In this document: piece after piece, positions 28,691 to 34,131 of the stretch
How the letters are laid out: each line of letters opens with the position of its first letter
Numbering within the stretch: position 1 is the first letter of the stretch
Assembly (NCBI RefSeq): GCF_021474405.1
Contig: NZ_JAKEIO010000081.1
Location: 1 to 34,131, forward strand
Reading direction: 5' to 3'
Source: [Streptosporangium] indianense
GTDB lineage: Bacteria > Actinomycetota > Actinomycetes > Streptomycetales > Streptomycetaceae
Length of the DNA stretch: 34,131 nucleotides
Made by a program: the position numbers and the translations under genes
The notes under the pieces: generated by a model
Told to the model about the DNA's origin: nothing
Seen by the model: the letters and a program-made list of their open reading frames with translations, nothing else
Database searches by the model: none

Positions 28691-29805
28691 CCCTCCTGAA
28701 CCACCGCGCCGAAGGGCCCGCCTCCGCTCCCCCGCTGCTGCTCGGCCCCTCGCTCGGCACGTCGTACGCCCTGTGGGACGGCGTGGCGCCCGAACTGTCC
28801 ATCACCCACCGCGTGGTGCGCTGGGACCTGCCCGGGCACGGCGGTTCGGCGGCCGGTCTCATCCGCGCGGGCGCGAGCGTCGGTGACCTCGCCGGACGGG
28901 TGCTGGCGCTCGCCGACTCGCTCGGCATCGAGCGGTTCACGTACGCGGGTGTCTCGCTGGGCGGGGCCGTGGGGCTGCACCTGGCGGTGCACCATCCGCA
29001 GCGGCTGTCGTCGCTCGCCGTGATCTGTTCGTCGGCGCACTTCAACGGTTCCAGGCCCTGGGAGGAGCGGGCCGCGCTGGTCCGGCGCGAAGGGCTCGCC
29101 GGGCTGGCCGAGAACGCCGGCGCGCGCTGGTTCGCCGGCGACTTCACCGTGCCCCGCCTGGTCCGGGACCACCGGGACGCCGACCCGGAGGCGTACGCCG
29201 CCTGCTGTGACGCGCTGGCCGCGTTCGACCTGCGGGAGCGGCTCCCGGAGATCACCGTGCCGACCCTGCTGGTCGCCGGCCGGGAGGATCCCGCGACTCC
29301 ACCCGCGCACCTGCGGGAGATCGCCGACGCCGTGCCGGGCGCGACGCTCGTGGAGCTGCCGGGCGCCTCCCATCTGGCGCCGGCCCAGTGCCCGGAGGCG
29401 GTGCTGACCGCTCTGCGCGCCCACTTCGGCCAAGACGCCCGGCGGGGCATGGCGGTACGGCGCGAGGTGCTCGGCGACGCGCACGTCGACCGGGCCCAGG
29501 CCCAGCAGACCCCCTTCACGGCGCGCTTCCAGGATTTCATGTCCCGCTACGCGTGGGGCGAGATCTGGACCGACCCGACCCTGTCGCACCGCGAACGCAG
29601 CATGATCACCCTCACCGCGCTGGTCGCACACGGCCACTACGACGAGCTGGCCATGCACGTCCGCGCGGCCCGCCGCAACGGCCTCTCCCCGGAGGAGATC
29701 GGCGCGGTCCTGCTGCAGACGGCGGTGTACTGCGGCGTGCCCGCGGCGAACTCGGCGTTCGCGACGGCCCAGCGGGTGCTGGCCGAGGAGGCCGGCACCT
29801 CGTGA
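28687..29805 (+). CDS. pcaL: 3-oxoadipate enol-lactonase / 4-carboxymuconolactone decarboxylase fusion
   Basis: 372-residue bifunctional PcaD-PcaC protein. Residues about 1-245 are an alpha/beta hydrolase with nucleophile elbow GVSLGG, acid in GREDPATP and His in GASHLAP. Residues about 250-370 are a carboxymuconolactone decarboxylase domain (AWGEIWTDPTLSHRERSMITL, HVRAARRNGLSPEEIGAVLLQTAVYCGVPAANSAF). It performs the decarboxylation and the following lactone hydrolysis to 3-oxoadipate. The start is a rare TTG at 28687 overlapping the pcaB stop; the alternatives would delete the conserved beta strand. Last gene of the operon; a degenerate minisatellite follows. Confidence 0.92.
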   Translation: MTLLNHRAEGPASAPPLLLGPSLGTSYALWDGVAPELSITHRVVRWDLPGHGGSAAGLIRAGASVGDLAGRVLALADSLGIERFTYAGVSLGGAVGLHLAVHHPQRLSSLAVICSSAHFNGSRPWEERAALVRREGLAGLAENAGARWFAGDFTVPRLVRDHRDADPEAYAACCDALAAFDLRERLPEITVPTLLVAGREDPATPPAHLREIADAVPGATLVELPGASHLAPAQCPEAVLTALRAHFGQDARRGMAVRREVLGDAHVDRAQAQQTPFTARFQDFMSRYAWGEIWTDPTLSHRERSMITLTALVAHGHYDELAMHVRAARRNGLSPEEIGAVLLQTAVYCGVPAANSAFATAQRVLAEEAGTS

Positions 29806-29820
29806 GAGCTGCGGGGCGGG

Positions 29821-29970
29821 ACGGTGACCGGAGCCACGCAAGACGGCGGGGCGGTGACCAGAGCCACGCGGCGGGCAGGGCGGTGATCGGACCCACGCAG
29901 GAGGCCGGAGCGGCGATGGTCGGACCACGGGACACCGAGCGGCGATCTGACCCGCGCAGGGCGGCGGGTC
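29821..29970. repeat. degenerate 29-30 bp minisatellite after pcaL
   Basis: About five tandem units, each with a CGGTGAyCGGAgCCACGCAGG-like core (unit starts near 29821, 29851, 29880, 29910 and 29939), with increasing divergence downstream. No spacer structure and no convincing coding potential. It fills most of the 200-base gap between pcaL and the convergent ATPase gene. Confidence 0.65.
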
Positions 29971-30005
29971 GCGCGCGGCCGTCGGGCGATTGCCCCGGGT
30001 GTGTG

Positions 30006-32691
30006 TCAGGCCGGGCCGACGCCGGTCCCGAGCGCGGCCCGCGCCCGCTCCGCCAGTCCGTCGGCGCCGCACGAGACCGCCAGGTCGAGGCCGCGACGCA
30101 GATCGGCGGCCGAGCGGGCCGCGATGCCGAACTCGATGCGGGCGGCGGCGTGTTCGTACTGGCAGGGCGAGGCCTCGAGATAGGTGACGGCCTGGCCGTA
30201 GAGCCGGACCGCCCGCTGCCCCGTCTCCAGGTCGGCGGCGCAGCGCAGGGCTTCTCCTATCGCGGTGTCGGTGCCGAAGCGCTCGGCCTGGCGGCGTACG
30301 TCCACGGCGAGCCGGGCGGCCCGGGCCGGGTCCTCGGTGCGCAGGGCGCGGGCGAGGTCGGCCGCCCAGGGGACGAGCACGGGGTTGTGGTGGCCGCGGG
30401 CCGCCGCCGCCTTCTCCGCGGCCTCCAGTTCGTTGATGCCGTCCTTGGTGCGGCCGACGGCCAGCAGCAACCGGCCGCGCACGGATCGCGGGTCGGGCAG
30501 GACGATGGTGGACGGGTAGGGCGGCGCGAAACCGTACCGTTCGGCGATGTCCCAGGCCTGCTCGACCTGACCGCGGGCCAGCAGGGTGTCGACCAGGCTG
30601 CACGTCGGCGGACCAGTACAGGGGCAGACCCCGGCCGACGCGCTCGGCGAGGCGCAGCGCCTCGCGCAGGGACGCCTCCGCCTCCTTCAGCCGGCCCCGC
30701 CTGCGGTGGCCGATCCCCACGTAGGCGTGGGCCAGGGCGAGGTGGCCGCCACTCCAGCCGGCCGTCTCGTAGGCGCGCAGTGCTTCGTTGTAGAGGGCTT
30801 CGGCGCGGTCGAGGCGGTCGGTGAAGCCGTACGCGTTGGCCAGCATCAACAGCAGCTCTATGCCCCACTCGGTGTCGGTCCAGCCGAGCCCCGGGGCGAG
30901 CCGGCCGTTGACGAGGGCGCGGTCGCACAGTTCCACGACCTCCTCGGCGTTCTCACCGTGCATCAGGGCGTCGAAGCCGCGCAGGATGAGCAGGGCGCGT
31001 TCGGAGTTGTCCCGGCCGGTGCAGGTGCTCGCGAGGTCGGCGAGCCGCTGGGAGCGGCCGGGTGAGGTGGCCTCCCCCGCGTGGATGCCCTCCCACATGA
31101 AGTGCACGGCCTGCAGCCGCATCCGGGCGGGTCCGGGCTGGAGCCGGGCGGCCTCCGCCTCGACCGTGCGGACGGCCTCCTCCAGCTGGTTGTTGTGCAG
31201 GAGTGCCTGGGAGAGCCGGAAGACGGCGTCCACCCGCTGGTCGCCCTCGAGGCCGGGCATGCCGAGCGCGGTCCGCAGGTGGCCTATGGTGCGGGCGGGC
31301 GCGGTGAGGAACGTGGCCTCGGCGAGTTCGTAGAGGACGTGCGGGTGGGATTCGGGCCGCGGTGGTTCCTTCAGGGCACGTTCCAGGCAGCGGCGGGCCG
31401 CGTCGGGGGCGCCGACGGCGAGGTGCTCGCGGGCGGCCTCGCGCAGTTGCCCGACGAGTTCCTCGTCGTCGTCCGGGTGGACCTCCAGGAGGTGGCGGGC
31501 GGCGGCCGCGGCGCCGTGTCCCTCGTCGGAGACGATCCGGGCGGCGATGCCGTGCATGGCGGTGCGCAGGGCGTCGGGGATGGAGTTGTAGACGGCGGTC
31601 GCGATCAGCGGGTGCACGAACTCCAGGTCGCCTTCGGCGCTGCGGCCGGCCGCCGGGTCGGGCGCGGTGAGGATGCGGGCGGTGCGCAGCAGTTCGGCGC
31701 AGCGGCGGGCGTCGTCCGGTCGCAGGGTGGCCAGTTTGGCGACGAGGTCGACGGAGATGCCGGTGCCGAGGATCGCGGCGGCCCAGGCGAACCGGGTGGC
31801 GTCGATGCCGAGTTCCTCCAGGCGGGCGACGAGGCCGCCGCCGCGGGCCGAGCGGTTCAGTTCGCGCAGTTCGCCGGCCCGGGCCTCGACCGGTTCGAGT
31901 TCGCTGTCCTGCACCTTGGCGAGGAGTTCGACGGTCTCGTAGGGGTTGCCGGCGGTGACGGCCCAGACCTCGCGGCAGAAGGCGGCGTCGGCGTGTTCGC
32001 CCAGGGTGGCGCGGGTGAGTCCGGCGGTGGCTTCCGGGGTGAGGGCGCTCAGGGTGGTGGCGGGGCCGTCCGCGGCTGCGGCGACGGCGTCGAGGTGGCG
32101 GGCGCTCGCGCCGGAGACCTCCTCGGGGCGGCGGGTGACGACGACCAGGACGGACATCTCGTCGAGCCGCTCGGCGAGTCCCGCGAGCCAGTGCAGGGTC
32201 TCGTGGTCCGCCCAGTGGGCGTCGTCGATCAGCAGCACCAGCGGCCAGTCCCGGCGGGCGAGCCGGCGTACGGCCGCGACCAGGCCGTCGCACACGCCCT
32301 GCGGGTCGGCCTGCCGGTCTCCGGGGTCCGCAATGCCGAGGGCGGGGCCGGCGATGTCGTACCAGTCGCCGAGGTACTCGCGGGCCTCCTCGGGCAGCAT
32401 CGACACCAGCGCCGGCTGCAGCAACTGCCGTACCACGTTGAAGGGGACCGACCTGAGGGTCTCGCCGCCGCGCGCCGACCACACCGTGCAGCCGCGTGCT
32501 TCGGCGATGCGGCGGGTTTCGGCCAGCAGCGCGGTCTTGCCGAGTCCGGCCTCGCCGCGGAAGACCAGCAGTCCGCCGGTCGAGGAACGGTCCGTGCACA
32601 GGCGGTCGACCGCCCGCTCGACGGCGGCGACCTCCTCGTCGCGCTCCCACAGGGAAGCCGAGGCGGCGGCCGTGGGCCGTACCTCCGTCAT
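30006..32691 (-). pseudogene. LAL-type (LuxR-like) STAND ATPase with TPR region, frameshifted and lacking an HTH
   Basis: About 895 codons. ATG 32691 follows GGGGAGG. Near the N-terminus are Walker A GEAGLGKTALL and Walker B LVLLIDDAHWAD, then an AAA lid and winged-helix region (DLEFVHPLIATAVYNSI) and a long TPR-like helical tail. Near 30600 the frame breaks: after LPLYWSADV the matching continuation SLVDTLLARGQVEQAWDIAERYG lies in another frame, consistent with two missing or one extra base. The final part ends ...SCGADGLAERARAALGTGVGPA and stops; the LuxR helix-turn-helix that normally follows such a segment in LAL regulators is absent. It may therefore be an inactive or HTH-less relative. 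A sequencing error at the frameshift is possible. Confidence 0.78.
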
Positions 32692-33194
32692 CCCGCTACC
32701 TCCCCAAGTCGCCCGAACGACGTACCGATGTCGAGCGTAGCCGTCCCATTGCCCGAGTGGAGGGTGGTCGCGGCACCTCTTGCCGTGACGGGTGACACCG
32801 AGTGCAGCCGGGCGACGCACTTGTCCCGTCACCAGCCGCCTTGAGGTCAACGGCGGGCAAAGTCACCAGAGGTGACGTTCCCTCAGCAGTGCGGGGCATG
32901 CGGGTCCGTTGCCACGGCTGCCAGTGCCGGGAGTACGGATCCGGCGTCCGCGGCTGCCGGGTGGCGATCACCGAAGCGCGGTTCGTCGTGTCGTGGGCCG
33001 GTGGCGGGGGACGAGGCCCCGGCGAGGGCGCTGCGTCGCTTCGCGCTCCCCCTCCCCCTCCGTCCCGCCGGAGCGGCGCTTTTCGGCCGTCCGAAGGAGC
33101 GAGGGGGCGGGCGGGGCCCGATGCGACCGGTGGTGGAACAGCCGGTTCCGACTCCTCTCATGCCTCATTCACCGACGCCTCTTACGGTGGGGGC
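32692..33194. other. 503-bp divergent intergenic region with palindrome
   Basis: No gene is supported. A perfect inverted repeat GTCACC-AGA-GGTGAC lies at 32862-32876, with related half-sites GGTGAC near 32790 and GTCACC near 32827. The arrangement between divergent genes suggests an operator for an unidentified regulator. The rest is GC-rich, low-information sequence. Confidence 0.5.
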
Positions 33195-34131
33195 ATGACG
33201 CAGGAGACTCCTCCCGGGTGGTACGCCGACCCCGGACAGACAAGTGACGGGCCCGCCACCGAGCGCTGGTGGGACGGCAAGGCCTGGACGGATCGCATCC
33301 GCCCGGCACAGCCGCCCGCGACCTGGGGTCCCCCGACAGGCCCGGCGTCCAGGGGCGCCGCACCCACCGACCAGTCCCCTGGCGGCATGGCGCCTGCCTC
33401 GGCCGAACCCGAGGTGCAGGGGGCCGGAGGGCCGACCGGCGCGGCGTCGCCGACGAACGATGGGGTGCCGGAAGCCGGGAAGCAGGCGGGGACCGAGGCG
33501 CCGGGGGCCGGAGAGCCGGGCGGCGCAGGGTCGCCGGGGGCTGGGAAGGCAACCGCCGCCGAGGCTCCTGGCGAGCCCCGAGCCGGCGGGCAGACGGACG
33601 ATGCCGGGCAACCGAGCGGCGCCGGGCAGGCAGGTGCCTGGGGGCCGGGGGCCACCGGGTACCCGAGTGCTGCTCAGCAGCCGGGATCCGGCGGCCAGCC
33701 GGGATCCGGCGGCCAGCCAGGATCCGGCGGCCAGCCGGGATTCGGCGGGCAGCCCGGCGGTGCCTATCCGGCGGCTGCCGGATATTCCGCCGCTCATCCC
33801 GCCTACCCCGCCTATCCCGCTGCCCCGCCGGGCAGGCAGGGGCGGCGGTTGCGCACAGGGGCCGCCGTCGCCGCGGCCGTGGTCGTCCTCACCTGCATCG
33901 GTGTGGGCGTGTACGCGCTGGCGGACGACGGCGGCAAGGGCGGTTCGCCCACCTCGCAGGTGCCCGGCGGGCCCGGCGCGCCCGGGGGCCCCGGGCGCGC
34001 CCGCGGGGCGGCCGGGCCCGGCGGCGCGCGCCCCCCCCCCCCCGCCCCCCCCCCCCGGGCCCGGACACCGGGCACCGCTTGGCGTCGTCATCGATGTTGG
34101 GCAGGTACACAGCCCCACGCTCGACGGACCA
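33195..34131 (+). CDS. DUF2510 membrane protein, 3' end outside the window or corrupted
   Basis: Partial, open at the right edge. The N-terminal DUF2510 domain (about 6-36; PPGWYADPGQ...RWWDGKAWTD) is followed by a long Gly/Pro/Ala/Gln-rich disordered linker with four 18-bp repeats, and one transmembrane helix (about 218-242; AAVAAAVVVLTCIGVGVYAL). The ATG at 33195 is preceded by GGTGGGGG. Such proteins are usually anchored with an extracellular C-terminal domain of unknown role. From about 33962 the sequence becomes pure G+C and then changes codon character, so residues after about 255 should not be trusted. Confidence 0.8.
   Translation, partial: MTQETPPGWYADPGQTSDGPATERWWDGKAWTDRIRPAQPPATWGPPTGPASRGAAPTDQSPGGMAPASAEPEVQGAGGPTGAASPTNDGVPEAGKQAGTEAPGAGEPGGAGSPGAGKATAAEAPGEPRAGGQTDDAGQPSGAGQAGAWGPGATGYPSAAQQPGSGGQPGSGGQPGSGGQPGFGGQPGGAYPAAAGYSAAHPAYPAYPAAPPGRQGRRLRTGAAVAAAVVVLTCIGVGVYALADDGGKGGSPTSQVPGGPGAPGGPGRARGAAGPGGARPPPPAPPPRARTPGTAWRRHRCWAGTQPHARRT
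33678..33749 (+). repeat. four tandem 18-bp repeats encoding QPGSGG
   Basis: Units begin at 33678, 33696, 33714 and 33732; the last has TTC for TCC (Phe for Ser). In-frame with the DUF2510 protein linker. Confidence 0.9.
33962..34064. other. about 100-bp tract of pure G+C with two long C runs
   Basis: No A or T occurs between 33962 and 34064; two runs of about 13 C separated by one G lie near 34031-34056. The following 67 bases have a different codon pattern; an opposite-strand frame (reading AVYLPNIDDDAKRCPVSG) has the best third-position GC. This looks like a low-quality end or a mis-join rather than biology. Confidence 0.55.

Noticed and set aside
29821..29970. Possible CRISPR-like array after pcaL
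   Set aside because: Units of 29-30 bp are contiguous and degenerate with no unique spacers, and no cas gene is present.
28639..30005. C-terminal extension of the ATPase frame through the pcaL region
   Set aside because: After the frameshift near 30600 it reads out-of-frame and then antisense to pcaL.
32872..33198. 108-codon plus-strand open frame in the ATPase/DUF2510 gap
   Set aside because: No ribosome site, no recognisable domain, Pro/Arg/Ala composition, and its end overlaps the DUF2510 start.

Overview
The window is high-GC actinobacterial DNA, almost certainly a Streptomyces chromosome. Third codon positions are nearly all G or C, GTG and TTG starts are common, and genes abut with 4-base overlaps. 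A WhiB-family gene, a small laccase, a LigD-type polymerase with its ligase, and a pca operon with a PcaV-like MarR regulator occur in an order I recall from the SCO6697-SCO6712 region of S. coelicolor. That synteny is from memory and was not searched.

Layout. 0-5 kb: dimethylargininase, an acyl-ACP desaturase behind a 50-bp palindromic operator, a WhiB-like protein, a two-domain VOC protein and a LacI-family repressor. 5-10.8 kb: an extracellular redox/sugar block made of a Tat-exported small laccase, a ThuA/PQQ-dehydrogenase fusion, and a cupredoxin/Ig-like/DUF1080 fusion. 10.8-21 kb: the two NHEJ genes (polymerase and ATP-dependent ligase), driven apart by an 8-kb accessory island (about 11.88-19.96 kb). 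The island carries a 5'-truncated, frameshifted conjugative FtsK/TraB-like translocase, an XRE-TPR regulator, a HAD phosphatase, a methyltransferase, several Cys-rich small proteins, a lipoprotein, an excalibur-domain protein and nested CCCCTCTA palindromes. No integrase or replication gene is visible, so it looks like a decayed integrative element bounded by imperfect direct repeats. 21-23.5 kb: a zinc alcohol dehydrogenase and a DUF3048 lipoprotein. 23.5-29.8 kb: pcaV and the protocatechuate operon pcaI-J-F-H-G-B-L, in which pcaF is a deletion-ridden pseudogene. 30-34.1 kb: a LAL-type ATPase that is frameshifted and has no C-terminal HTH, a control region, and a DUF2510 membrane protein running off the window through an anomalous tract of about 100 bp of pure G+C.

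How the genes may work together. The laccase, PQQ dehydrogenase, cupredoxin, ThuA and DUF1080 domains could form a secreted system that oxidises sugars and processes 3-keto-glycosides, with copper proteins as electron carriers or acceptors; this is inference. The pca genes convert protocatechuate to 3-oxoadipyl-CoA, but the final thiolase is broken here and must be supplied from elsewhere if the pathway is complete. The NHEJ genes would originally have shared a divergent promoter region that the island split.

Three apparent frameshifts and the homopolymer tract at the right end mean read-level quality should be kept in mind. I saw no tRNA, rRNA, CRISPR array or intact insertion sequence.
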